Shown here piece by piece: positions 1 through 7,229 of a DNA stretch of 12,957 bases. This DNA comes from an uncultured Clostridium sp. GTDB lineage: Bacteria > Bacillota_A > Clostridia > Lachnospirales > Lachnospiraceae. The stretch spans positions 1 through 12,957 of the forward strand of contig CAMWKN010000009.1 of assembly GCA_947174825.1 (NCBI GenBank), written 5' to 3'. A program made the position numbers and the translations under genes. Under the pieces are notes generated by a model. The model ran no database searches. It saw only the letters and a list, made by a program, of their open reading frames with translations, and was not told where the DNA came from. The stretch's first letter is position 1. Each line of letters starts with the position of its first letter.

Positions 1-1073
1 AGAGACCAATGAGGGATGAGTTACAATTTCAATCGACCCAGTCCATGGATGTCACATGGCAGTTGCCACATTATGGAACGATCAGCGGTATGGGGATTCG
101 GAAAGGGGTTACTTTGATCGTGGGCGGTGGCTATCATGGTAAATCCACTCTGCTCCAGACTTTAGAAAAAGCGGTCTATCCCCATATAGCCGGAGATGGC
201 AGGGAATATGTGATGACAGATGATTCTGCCATGAAGATTCGTTCCGAAGACGGGAGGGCCATTCGCGAAAAAGACATCAGTATGTTTATTCGCAATCTGC
301 CCAATGGCAGGGATACCGCCAAATTTTCCACCATGGATGCCAGCGGATCCACTTCCCAGGCAGCAAACGTGGTAGAAGCTATTGAAGCAGGCAGTCATAC
401 CCTGCTGATTGACGAGGACACCAGTGCCACCAATTTTATGATCCGTGATGAACTGATGGAGCGTGTTGTGGCAGCAGGAGCAGAACCCATTGTGCCATTT
501 ATCAAGAGAGTACGAGGTTTGTATGCACATCGTGATATTTCCACCGTTCTGGTGGCGGGTAGCTGTGGTGCTTTCTTCCATGTAGCAGACACCATTCTGC
601 AGATGGAGAACTATTTGCCTCATGAGATTACGGAGCAGGCGAAGAAGGCAGCAGAAGACTATCCGCTAAACTTTGATCCGGAGGAAGAGGCAGAATATCC
701 GGACACGGAACGGCAGACCCGTATTCCGGAAATGCGCCCGGCAAAAGTGGGACGAGATGGCAAAGAACGGGCAACCAAGTTAAAGACTATGGGGACAGAT
801 GGATTCCAGATCAACAAAGAAACCATGGACTTGAGGTATTTGGAGCAGATTACAGATGGCGAGCAGATGATGGCGATTGCCAAACTGCTGGACGCTATTT
901 TGAAAAAATATGCGGGAAAACAAATGCGATTATCTAAAGTTTTGGATCAAATTATGGCAGATCTGGAAGAAAAAGGGTTTGCCGGAATACCAGGTGGACC
1001 CGGGCTGTCAGATATGGCGATGCCAAGACGATATGAAGTGGCGGGTTGTGTCAATCGGTATCGCGGCAAATAA
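1..1073 (+). CDS. ABC-class P-loop ATPase, C-terminal part (5' end outside window)
   Basis: The reading frame is open to the left edge, so the methionine at position 9 is probably internal. About 354 residues are visible; proteins of this predicted ABC-class ATPase family (Pfam ABC_ATPase, PF09818 type) usually run to about 550-570, so roughly 200 N-terminal residues are missing. Counting from base 9, a Walker A motif GGGYHGKST lies at residues 39-47, an ABC-signature-like ASGSTSQA at 111-118, and a Walker B-like stretch HTLLIDED at 130-137. There are no membrane segments, so the protein is probably cytosolic. The family's physiological role is not established; nucleotide binding and hydrolysis follow from the motifs. 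A hairpin terminator follows 25 bases after the stop. Nothing ties it to the polysaccharide genes next door, which start on the other strand. Confidence 0.88.
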   Translation, partial: RPMRDELQFQSTQSMDVTWQLPHYGTISGMGIRKGVTLIVGGGYHGKSTLLQTLEKAVYPHIAGDGREYVMTDDSAMKIRSEDGRAIREKDISMFIRNLPNGRDTAKFSTMDASGSTSQAANVVEAIEAGSHTLLIDEDTSATNFMIRDELMERVVAAGAEPIVPFIKRVRGLYAHRDISTVLVAGSCGAFFHVADTILQMENYLPHEITEQAKKAAEDYPLNFDPEEEAEYPDTERQTRIPEMRPAKVGRDGKERATKLKTMGTDGFQINKETMDLRYLEQITDGEQMMAIAKLLDAILKKYAGKQMRLSKVLDQIMADLEEKGFAGIPGGPGLSDMAMPRRYEVAGCVNRYRGK

Positions 1074-1096
1074 GTAGTGGTAATAATTGGAAATAG

Positions 1097-1138
1097 AAGG
1101 GCATCTACAAACATTGGAAGGTTTGTAGATGCCCTTTT
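1097..1138. terminator. Intrinsic terminator, probably bidirectional
   Basis: A perfect 14-base-pair stem (1099-1112 with 1121-1134, starting GGGCATCTAC) encloses an 8-base loop and is followed by TTTT. The flanking AA/TT extends the stem. It lies between two convergent genes, the ABC ATPase (+) and the GH43 enzyme (-). Read on the minus strand it is followed by TTCTATTT, so it could end both transcripts. Confidence 0.85.
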
Positions 1139-1177
1139 CGGTGTGCGTTGCGGATCAGTATTTTGAATATCGGTTAC

Positions 1178-3178
1178 TTATTTTAGAAACTTCCAGTCAT
1201 CAAAGCTATAGACACTTCCGTCGAACTCAAAATACAGATCATGAATACCAGTAATTACATCTGCTGGAACAGAGATAGTAGCCTTACCATCTGCATCTGG
1301 TATTATTTCAGATTCTGCGATGATTTTGCCATCCAGACTATCTGCACATACTCGGATGGCAGCTGTCTGTTCCGGGACACAGCTGAAATTAGCTTCAAAG
1401 GTAGTTGGAGTAGTATCTCCAAAATCTACATTTTTCACTTTGCTCCAGCTATAACGGTAATCGTCTGGAGATGCAACTGCCTCCATACGGGCACCATTAT
1501 CCAGCCGGAAATAGAACCAATTATCTTTGCGAACCTGATCATCCTTTAATTCCCCTTTGGATATATTAATTCGGGAATAATCCGGGTTAGTATCATAAGA
1601 TTTTTTTAATTCATCATATTCGGCTTTCGTGGCATCATCTTGTGCAGTAGAAGATTTTGGTATCATGACCAGTTCCATGTGTTCTGCCAGCATGCCGGCA
1701 GAGTTTGCGTAGGTACATCCAGACTGCTGCGTATATGGATTCAGATTTTTTATTGCATTAACACCAGCCCGGTCTTGATCTACAACGTTTATGGATCCAT
1801 CTGCATTAATGGTTAATTCATTTACGTGTGTGCTGCGATATCCCAGATCACAGTTCAAATCTGCTTCCAGAACCATGGTGTGATAGAACATATAATATTT
1901 CCCCTGGAATTCAACGATACTGTGATGATTGTTGCCATCCACACCAAAAACGGTGCCACAGTTTGGTAAAATAGCTTTCTGATAGGTATAGGGACCCGTG
2001 GCAGCAGGTGCCGTCATATAGGCAATGGAACAGTAATCAGTATCTTCGTGTTTATCCCAGTCTGTACAATAAGAATAATAGTAAGTATCTCCAATCTTAT
2101 TGATACCGCTGTCTTCATTCATATAAGGGGCTCCAATATTGACTTCTTCCTCTGCAAAAGAAATCATATCAGCATTTAATTTACGGATGCGTGCACCGTC
2201 TGTTCCGCTGCCATAGGTCAGATAAGCTGTGCCGTCATCATCAATAAAAGCAGCAGGATCCAAAGGACTAGAAGAAGTCATGTCCGTAGTGACCAAGGCT
2301 TCCCCTTTAACGTCTACAAACGGTCCGGTAGGGCTGTCGGCGGCTACCACACCGATCTGCCAACCTCCATTAGTGAAATAGATATAAAACTTTTCTTTGC
2401 CATCTACTGTTTTATGTACTGCACATGGCGCCCAGCAACATCCTGCCCAACTGCATACACCATTTTCGCCGGATATCTGGTATATTCCGTGATCGGTCCA
2501 ATTTACCATATCATCCGTAGAAATAATATGCATACTTTGGATATGCCCATATGTATTGGCGCCTTCACGGTTTGTTGCCTCATACTGTTGTGTATCATTG
2601 GTCATATAAACATACAGTCTGCCATCATATTCCATAGCATAAGGATCACAGGCATAACTGTTTGTCAACAGAGGGTTATTTTCAGCACGACCTTTTGGAG
2701 AGTGGGCATAAAGGCCATCCCCTTCTCCAGGCGTTGAAGCCACTGTAGGAGCTGGATCTTTGGTTGGTGCATTGGTTGTCGGTACAGGTTTAACGGTGGT
2801 CTGTGGTGCCGGAATGGTAGTCTTATCTGGCGAGGATACCTTTTTCTGCTTGACAGTAACTTGACAGGTCAGCTTTTTTGCTTTTTTTCCTTTTTGTTTA
2901 ATGGTAGCTGTGATTTTAGCTTTGCCGACTTTGCGTGCCGTGACTTTTCCTTTGGCATTGACAGAGGCGATTTTTTTCTTGTTGGATTTCCAGGTAATTT
3001 TTGCCTTTTTCGGTGCGGTAACTTTGAGTTTCTGAGATTTTCCGACTGTCATAGTTAACCGCTTTTTGTTGAGCTTAATTTTGGCAGCAGCATGGACATT
3101 AGCAGGCAGACTGCTAAATGATATTGCAATTGTTAGTCCTACTGCCAAAACAGTGGATTTGATATTAAAACGTTTCAT
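1178..3178 (-). CDS. Secreted GH43 glycosidase (BIG2 - GH43 - CBM6-like)
   Basis: 666 residues from the ATG at 3178, chosen because GGAGGAG sits just upstream; an ATG at 3190 overlaps that site and is unlikely. A signal peptide (MKRF start, cleavage near VHA|AA, residue 30) is followed by a lysine-rich BIG2 Ig-like domain (about 33-111), a Thr/Pro linker (112-151), a five-bladed GH43 domain (about 166-476) and a C-terminal CBM6-like module (about 542-666, ending FDDWKFLK). The three GH43 carboxylates are visible: base Asp178 in CDPYAME, Asp307 in DPAAFIDDDG and acid Glu355 in NEDSGINK. GNNHHSI and MFYHT are also typical. Family activities are alpha-L-arabinofuranosidase and beta-xylosidase on arabinoxylan or related hemicellulose; which applies cannot be told here. 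Four cysteines cluster at 242-252. The gene is transcribed divergently from an AraC regulator. Confidence 0.9.
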   Translation of the reverse strand: MKRFNIKSTVLAVGLTIAISFSSLPANVHAAAKIKLNKKRLTMTVGKSQKLKVTAPKKAKITWKSNKKKIASVNAKGKVTARKVGKAKITATIKQKGKKAKKLTCQVTVKQKKVSSPDKTTIPAPQTTVKPVPTTNAPTKDPAPTVASTPGEGDGLYAHSPKGRAENNPLLTNSYACDPYAMEYDGRLYVYMTNDTQQYEATNREGANTYGHIQSMHIISTDDMVNWTDHGIYQISGENGVCSWAGCCWAPCAVHKTVDGKEKFYIYFTNGGWQIGVVAADSPTGPFVDVKGEALVTTDMTSSSPLDPAAFIDDDGTAYLTYGSGTDGARIRKLNADMISFAEEEVNIGAPYMNEDSGINKIGDTYYYSYCTDWDKHEDTDYCSIAYMTAPAATGPYTYQKAILPNCGTVFGVDGNNHHSIVEFQGKYYMFYHTMVLEADLNCDLGYRSTHVNELTINADGSINVVDQDRAGVNAIKNLNPYTQQSGCTYANSAGMLAEHMELVMIPKSSTAQDDATKAEYDELKKSYDTNPDYSRINISKGELKDDQVRKDNWFYFRLDNGARMEAVASPDDYRYSWSKVKNVDFGDTTPTTFEANFSCVPEQTAAIRVCADSLDGKIIAESEIIPDADGKATISVPADVITGIHDLYFEFDGSVYSFDDWKFLK

Positions 3179-3181
3179 AGG

Positions 3182-3188
3182 CTCCTCC
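3182..3188 (-). promoter_or_regulatory. Ribosome binding site fixing the GH43 start
   Basis: The minus strand reads GGAGGAG here, about 5 bases from the ATG at 3178. The alternative ATG at 3190 would have its own start codon inside this site and only a poor upstream match, so 3178 is preferred. Confidence 0.75.
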
Positions 3189-3199
3189 ATTCCTTTTTA

Positions 3200-3237
3200 G
3201 AATTAAATTGCCAGACATCCGTTTGGCATCCTAATTC
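3200..3237. promoter_or_regulatory. 38-bp interrupted palindrome in the GH43 leader
   Basis: Two nested inverted repeats share one axis at 3218.5. The inner arms are TGCCAGAC (3209-3216) and GTTTGGCA (3221-3228), with one mismatch around ATCC. The outer arms are GAATTA (3200-3205) and TAATTC (3232-3237), perfectly complementary. The element lies between the predicted GH43 transcription start and its ribosome site. It could be a repressor operator or a 5'-UTR hairpin. Confidence 0.55.
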
Positions 3238-3248
3238 ATCTGGTAATA

Positions 3249-3278
3249 TTGACTTTGAATTTACCAAAATTGTATAAT
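3249..3278 (+). promoter_or_regulatory. Predicted sigma-70-type promoter for the AraC regulator
   Basis: TTGACT at 3249-3254 and a perfect TATAAT at 3273-3278, spaced 18 bases. The predicted transcription start is near 3285, giving a leader of about 100 bases to the GTG at 3387. An inverted repeat TGGTAA (3241-3246) / TTACCA (3261-3266) brackets the -35 box and could be an operator. Confidence 0.65.
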
Positions 3279-3297
3279 TATCTTATAAAAATGGCAA
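3269..3297 (-). promoter_or_regulatory. Predicted sigma-70-type promoter for the GH43 gene
   Basis: On the minus strand, TTGCCA (3297-3292) and TACAAT (3274-3269) are spaced 17 bases. The predicted start is near 3262, giving a leader of about 84 bases. Its -10 box overlaps that of the divergent AraC promoter, so polymerase binding at the two should be mutually exclusive. Confidence 0.6.
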
Positions 3298-3386
3298 TTT
3301 CAAACCTTGCTAAAAAATTATCTTTTTTTGCTCGGTTTAGGATTTAAAAATTTATGCACATTTCAGACAAACAGGGGGAAATTGTT

Positions 3387-4277
3387 GTGATATATCAGTA
3401 TACTTTTCAGGCAGAAGAGACTGCTTCCGAGACTAGATTAAGTACATGCTGCTATCATTCGCCGGCAGATGGTAATTGGCCTCTGCATTGTCATGCCTAT
3501 TACGAACTATCCTATGTCTGGTCTGGCGAGAGATATGAACAGTATAGGGGAAATTATCGTCGGGTGGGACCAGGTTCCTTGTTTTTTATGGAACCATTAG
3601 TGATTCACGGCAATCAGAATATTACTCCGGTACATGATATGGTTATCCAATTTTCATTGGATTTTTTGTGGGCGTCGTCGGCATCTTCCTGCCAGAAGAA
3701 CAATATGATTTTAGGTTTGGCACAGGCAGAAGTGCCATATATAGAGGTTCAGGAAGACCACAAAATAATAGATATCTTGCAGGAACTGCGACTGTTATGC
3801 CAGCAGGAGACAGATTTTGCAAAGGAGAATAATCCGTCGGCAGCATCTATTGTACATGGATGGCAGCGGAATATTTTGGTTTTGAAATTATTAACAGTAT
3901 TGGTTGATATTGGCTTTCTGGAATTTCGAGATACGATGGCAGATCTCACTCAGCTTTTTTCGTTGGAGACATTAATTAACCGCATCCTCACTCATCCGTC
4001 AGAGATTCCGGATATGACAGAAGCTTCTCTTGCAGTGGGCATGAGTTATTATAGTTTTAGCCGTTTTTTCAAGCGTACTACAGGAGTTTCTTACCATGCA
4101 TATTGTAATCAATTGCGTTTGCAATATGCAGAAAATAGTTTGATTCATTCTAATAAAAGCATTGCAGAAATTGCCCGGGAAATTGGGATTGATACTGCCA
4201 GTTATTTTACACGTATGTTCAAGCAACGTTATGGAATATCGCCCATGCAATTTCGACAACAGCATAAACGGCGGTAA
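3387..4277 (+). CDS. AraC-family transcriptional regulator with cupin sensor domain
   Basis: 296 residues from the GTG at 3387, preferred because AGGGGG lies 8 bases upstream; an in-frame ATG at 3354 (307 residues) has only a distant AGGA. The N-terminal half carries an AraC-type cupin ligand pocket (HCHAYYEL near residues 34-41, then VGPGSLFFMEP near 60-70). The C-terminus has the paired helix-turn-helix domain: first helix set about 210-252 (MTEASLAVGMSYYSFSRFFK) and second about 258-291 (SIAEIAREIG, then SYFTRMFKQRYGISP). The protein is cytosolic and binds DNA. It is divergent from the GH43 gene and 128 bases upstream of the first GH5 gene with no obvious terminator between, so it probably senses a sugar product and activates these genes; ligand and targets are inferred from position only. 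Confidence 0.9.
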   Translation: MIYQYTFQAEETASETRLSTCCYHSPADGNWPLHCHAYYELSYVWSGERYEQYRGNYRRVGPGSLFFMEPLVIHGNQNITPVHDMVIQFSLDFLWASSASSCQKNNMILGLAQAEVPYIEVQEDHKIIDILQELRLLCQQETDFAKENNPSAASIVHGWQRNILVLKLLTVLVDIGFLEFRDTMADLTQLFSLETLINRILTHPSEIPDMTEASLAVGMSYYSFSRFFKRTTGVSYHAYCNQLRLQYAENSLIHSNKSIAEIAREIGIDTASYFTRMFKQRYGISPMQFRQQHKRR

Positions 4278-4306
4278 TTAGTAAATATATTGTGTGCTAA
4301 AACGAT

Positions 4307-4335
4307 TTGTATTTATGACATAAATTTGTTATAAT
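4307..4335 (+). promoter_or_regulatory. Predicted promoter of the first GH5 gene with palindrome in the spacer
   Basis: TTGTAT at 4307-4312, 17 bases, then TATAAT at 4330-4335 preceded by TG at 4327-4328 (extended -10). A perfect 15-bp palindrome, ATTTATG-A-CATAAAT (4311-4325), fills the spacer and is well placed to be a repressor operator. The predicted start is near 4342. Confidence 0.6.
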
Positions 4336-4355
4336 TATTCCGTAGCTTTATGGAG

Positions 4356-4376
4356 TGAGATTGCCTATCTCATACG
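4356..4376 (+). promoter_or_regulatory. Small leader hairpin upstream of the first GH5 gene
   Basis: TGAGAT (4356-4361) pairs with ATCTCA (4367-4372) around TGCCT, followed by TACG. It is in the 5' UTR, upstream of the ribosome site. A related hairpin with the same CTCATACG ending occurs in the leader of the surface-protein gene at 10981-10995. Confidence 0.35.
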
Positions 4377-4386
4377 AAAATTATAC

Positions 4387-4395
4387 AGGAGGAGG
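4387..4395 (+). promoter_or_regulatory. Ribosome binding site fixing the first GH5 start
   Basis: AGGAGGAGG lies 10 bases before the ATG at 4406, immediately followed by a signal peptide. This rules against an upstream in-frame GTG at 4355, which would add 17 residues before the signal peptide. Confidence 0.8.
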
Positions 4396-4405
4396 ATCAT
4401 ATTAT

Positions 4406-6970
4406 ATGAGGCAAAAAATTATGGGGAGACTGATCGCCTTTGCACTGGTATGCGCTATGTTGCTTAGCTTTGATGGAATGTCAGGCGTAACAGTAGCATC
4501 TGCCAAAGCAAAAGCACCAAAAATCAGCAAGAAATCAGTTACAGTCAAGGTTGGCCAGAGTCAGACCGTCAAGGTTAAAAACAAACCAGCCAAAGCAAAA
4601 GTGACATGGCAGTCTAAGAATAAAAAGATTGCCACCGTTAAGAAAGGCAAAATCAAAGGCGTAAAAGCCGGAAAGACAAAAGTTATTGCAAAAGTAACCT
4701 ACAAAAAGGCAAAGAAAAAAGTTACCAAAAAATTTACGGTAAAGGTAACAGTTAAAGCGAAGTCTGGGGCTAAAACCACTACAGCACCAACAAAGGCACC
4801 AGTAGCAACCGTAGCACCAACGAAAGCACCAGCAGCATCGCCTACGATTAATCCAGTGTTGTTGCAGACAAATGTGGGAGAAGAGCATCAGTCTGCTAAT
4901 GGCATTACGACAAAAGACAATGGCTTGATGCGGAAGGAGCTGTCTGCACAGGATATTACACCAGTCATGGGAATGGGCTGGAATGTCGGAAATTCTTTAG
5001 AGCAGACCGGTGCCGGCAGTTGTGAGGCACTGTCTCCAGAAGAGCAGGAAGCTTTGACAGACAAAGAATGGGTAACCGGATATGAGACCAATGCCGGTAA
5101 TCCGGTGGCAACGCAAAAGCTCTTTGATGGATTGAAGCGTTATGGTATCAATACGATCCGTATTCCGATCGCATGGTCTAATATGATGAAGCAGGAAAAA
5201 CAGGAGGACGGCAGTACCTATTATCAGATTAATGAAGCCTATTTTAATCGTGTGGAAGAGGTTATTAACTATTGCTTAAACGATGAGATGTATGTTGTGA
5301 TCAACGACCACTGGGATGGTCAGTGGTGGGGCATGTTTGGCGACAAAGATGAAGCTGTGAGAGCACAGGCATGGAAGAAATATGAAGACATGTGGACACA
5401 GATCGCCAATCGTTATAAGGAATATTCCGATCGTTTGATCTTTGAGGGTGGTAATGAAGAATTAGGCGAGCGCCTCAACGATAACTGGCAGGGTGACGGT
5501 GGAGAAAAAGGTGTTCTGACACGGGAAGAGTGTTATGCGCTGACCAATCAGATTAACCAGAAATTTGTTGACATCGTTCGTGGTACCGGAGTGAATGCAG
5601 ATGGTACAAAGAATAATAACTACTATCGTATGCTGCTGATTCCAGGGTATGATACGAACCTGCATCAGACCTGTGGGGATAAATATTCCAACAAAGCAGG
5701 AGACAAGTATACCAAGAACCCGACAGAGCCAAATGATAAATATACCTATATTATGCCAACAGATGTGGCAGAGAATGGTATCAAGAAATTGTTTGTGTCC
5801 ATTCATTATTATGATCCGTTGGGATGGGGTATCGCTAAGACAGCTGCTACCTATGAGACACCAAAGGGAACATCATCTTATATGGATACCTGGGGCAGCG
5901 AAGCAGATTATGCTGCCATGTTAGAGGATTTTGAATCCATCAAGGAAGCATACACCAGCAAGGGATATGGAGTGATTTTCGGTGAATTTGGCTGTGTGTC
6001 TGTCAACAAGGATGGCATTCCGGCATATTTCAAAGAATTCTTTACCAGATGTCAGGAATACGGTGCTGTTCCGATTATGTGGGATGAAGGAGGTCATGTA
6101 GACCGTAAGGGAACTGGAAACAGTGGATATGCATACTTTGTATATGAAGATATCGGCGAGGTATTTTGTGAGGTAACCGGGTCTACAGTAGAACTAAAAG
6201 ATGATGCGAAAAAGAAATTAACCATAACAGGTAAGCCGGAGGATCCGGTGGCTGAGAATCAGGATCCATTAGTAGTAGCTACCTGGGAAGGTGATTTCAT
6301 ACGTAATACCTCTGGTTCTGGCTCTGTGAATTACGATGAAATGAAGAAAGTATTCGGAGAAAATTGCCTGATGACAATGGGAGGCAATACTACAGCAGCA
6401 TTGTTCCAGACCAAGGAGATTACGATGAATCCTAATTATCCAAATCTGGAGTTGGTTGCAACCAGTGATCAGTATCACTGGCATTCTCACTTCCAGTTAA
6501 GTGACTGGTCTCAGCTCAAAGAGCCGGGGATCCGCATTACCATGCATGATGACATGATTAGTAAATCTGCCCAATTGCAGCTGGTATATTCTAATGGTCT
6601 CTGGGAGGATGGCGACGACTATGAGTGGAAATACGAGTCAGATTATGAGCAGGTTGAATCCATAGCTGGCGACGAATATACCGATGAACAGGTTGAGGTA
6701 TTACCACCGACTGTGAATTATATTACCGATGGCAAAAAATTTAGTGATGCATTACCGAAACTGGATGAAAACAACAATATGATTCTGGCAGAAACGGCAT
6801 GGCAGGAAAAGGCGTTAAGGCTCAATGTCAAGCATCTGGAACATGATCCAGTGGTTCTCTTGACCTCAAATACTTACCTGGGTGTGGATTTCCAGAAGAT
6901 AGAAATTGTAGATCTGGCATACAAGGCTGATGGCACTGCATTTCAATCATCGGCTCAGTCAGAGAAATAA
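4406..6970 (+). CDS. Secreted GH5 endo-beta-glucanase type enzyme 1 (BIG2 - GH5 - unknown C-module)
   Basis: 854 residues. Signal peptide MRQKIMGRLIAFALVCAMLL with cleavage near ASA|KA (33/34); lysine-rich BIG2 domain about 36-117; Thr/Ala/Pro linker 118-153 with repeated APTKAP; GH5 barrel about 172-595; C-terminal beta-rich module about 620-848. GH5 residues seen: Arg252 (INTIRIP), His302 (INDHW), Asn350 and acid/base Glu351 (GGNEELG), His467 (VSIHYYDP), nucleophile Glu527 (IFGEFG), Trp559. The layout GWNVGNSLE ... GNP ... RGTG resembles subfamily GH5_4, whose members cut cellulose, mixed-linkage glucan, xyloglucan or xylan; the exact substrate is inference. There is no dockerin or sortase signal. 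It is a paralogue of the next gene, but a strong terminator separates them. Confidence 0.9.
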   Translation: MRQKIMGRLIAFALVCAMLLSFDGMSGVTVASAKAKAPKISKKSVTVKVGQSQTVKVKNKPAKAKVTWQSKNKKIATVKKGKIKGVKAGKTKVIAKVTYKKAKKKVTKKFTVKVTVKAKSGAKTTTAPTKAPVATVAPTKAPAASPTINPVLLQTNVGEEHQSANGITTKDNGLMRKELSAQDITPVMGMGWNVGNSLEQTGAGSCEALSPEEQEALTDKEWVTGYETNAGNPVATQKLFDGLKRYGINTIRIPIAWSNMMKQEKQEDGSTYYQINEAYFNRVEEVINYCLNDEMYVVINDHWDGQWWGMFGDKDEAVRAQAWKKYEDMWTQIANRYKEYSDRLIFEGGNEELGERLNDNWQGDGGEKGVLTREECYALTNQINQKFVDIVRGTGVNADGTKNNNYYRMLLIPGYDTNLHQTCGDKYSNKAGDKYTKNPTEPNDKYTYIMPTDVAENGIKKLFVSIHYYDPLGWGIAKTAATYETPKGTSSYMDTWGSEADYAAMLEDFESIKEAYTSKGYGVIFGEFGCVSVNKDGIPAYFKEFFTRCQEYGAVPIMWDEGGHVDRKGTGNSGYAYFVYEDIGEVFCEVTGSTVELKDDAKKKLTITGKPEDPVAENQDPLVVATWEGDFIRNTSGSGSVNYDEMKKVFGENCLMTMGGNTTAALFQTKEITMNPNYPNLELVATSDQYHWHSHFQLSDWSQLKEPGIRITMHDDMISKSAQLQLVYSNGLWEDGDDYEWKYESDYEQVESIAGDEYTDEQVEVLPPTVNYITDGKKFSDALPKLDENNNMILAETAWQEKALRLNVKHLEHDPVVLLTSNTYLGVDFQKIEIVDLAYKADGTAFQSSAQSEK

Positions 6971-7008
6971 GTAACATTATCAGATATTGAATAGCAGCTA
7001 TATACAAG

Positions 7009-7050
7009 ACGGCTGTCACAATTTGATCATAGAATTGTGGCAGCTGTTTT
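7009..7050 (+). terminator. Intrinsic terminator after the first GH5 gene
   Basis: A stem of 12 pairs with one G-U (7012-7023, GCTGTCACAATT, with 7033-7044, AATTGTGGCAGC) and a 9-base loop, extended by outer pairs, followed by TGTTTT. It lies 41 bases after the stop codon and separates the two GH5 transcripts. Confidence 0.85.
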
Positions 7051-7137
7051 GCGATGTTCCATGTTGAAATAAAAAGAAAATTAGCCGAATTTTAGAAAAA
7101 AAGGGTGAAATTATGATGACAGAGTCGATATAGGGCT

Positions 7138-7152
7138 TGACAAGTTTTGTCA
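7138..7152. promoter_or_regulatory. Palindrome upstream of the second GH5 promoter
   Basis: TGACAA-GTT-TTGTCA is a perfect 15-bp dyad about 30 bases upstream of the -35 box of the promoter at 7168-7196. It is a good candidate regulator site. Its left arm also reads as a consensus TTGACA (7137-7142), but no good -10 lies at 16-18 bases from it. Confidence 0.5.
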
Positions 7153-7167
7153 GCATGGGAAATGATA

Positions 7168-7196
7168 TTGAAAAAATTACAAATTTATGGTATGAT
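7168..7196 (+). promoter_or_regulatory. Predicted promoter of the second GH5 gene
   Basis: TTGAAA at 7168-7173, 17 bases, then TATGAT at 7191-7196 with TG at 7188-7189 forming an extended -10. The predicted start is near 7203, leaving a short leader that contains the AAGGAGG ribosome site at 7211-7217. Confidence 0.65.
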
Positions 7197-7229
7197 TGCT
7201 AAAAAATATAAAGGAGGAATACTGTTACT

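Noticed and set aside
162..623. 153-residue open frame on the minus strand inside the ABC ATPase gene
   Set aside because: It runs antisense to a gene with clear ATPase motifs, has no ribosome site and has no recognisable domain.
3235..3246. 12-base match TTCATCTGGTAA shared with 9699-9710
   Set aside because: Several 12-base matches are expected by chance in 13 kb, and the surrounding sequence differs.
4296..4320. Catabolite control (cre) box near AAAACGATTTG upstream of the first GH5 gene
   Set aside because: Spacing does not fit the cre consensus, and no good match was found at the other promoters.
7137..7142. Consensus TTGACA as -35 box of the second GH5 gene
   Set aside because: The nearest decent -10 (GATATT at 7164) is 21 bases away, whereas TTGAAA/TATGAT downstream is correctly spaced with an extended -10.
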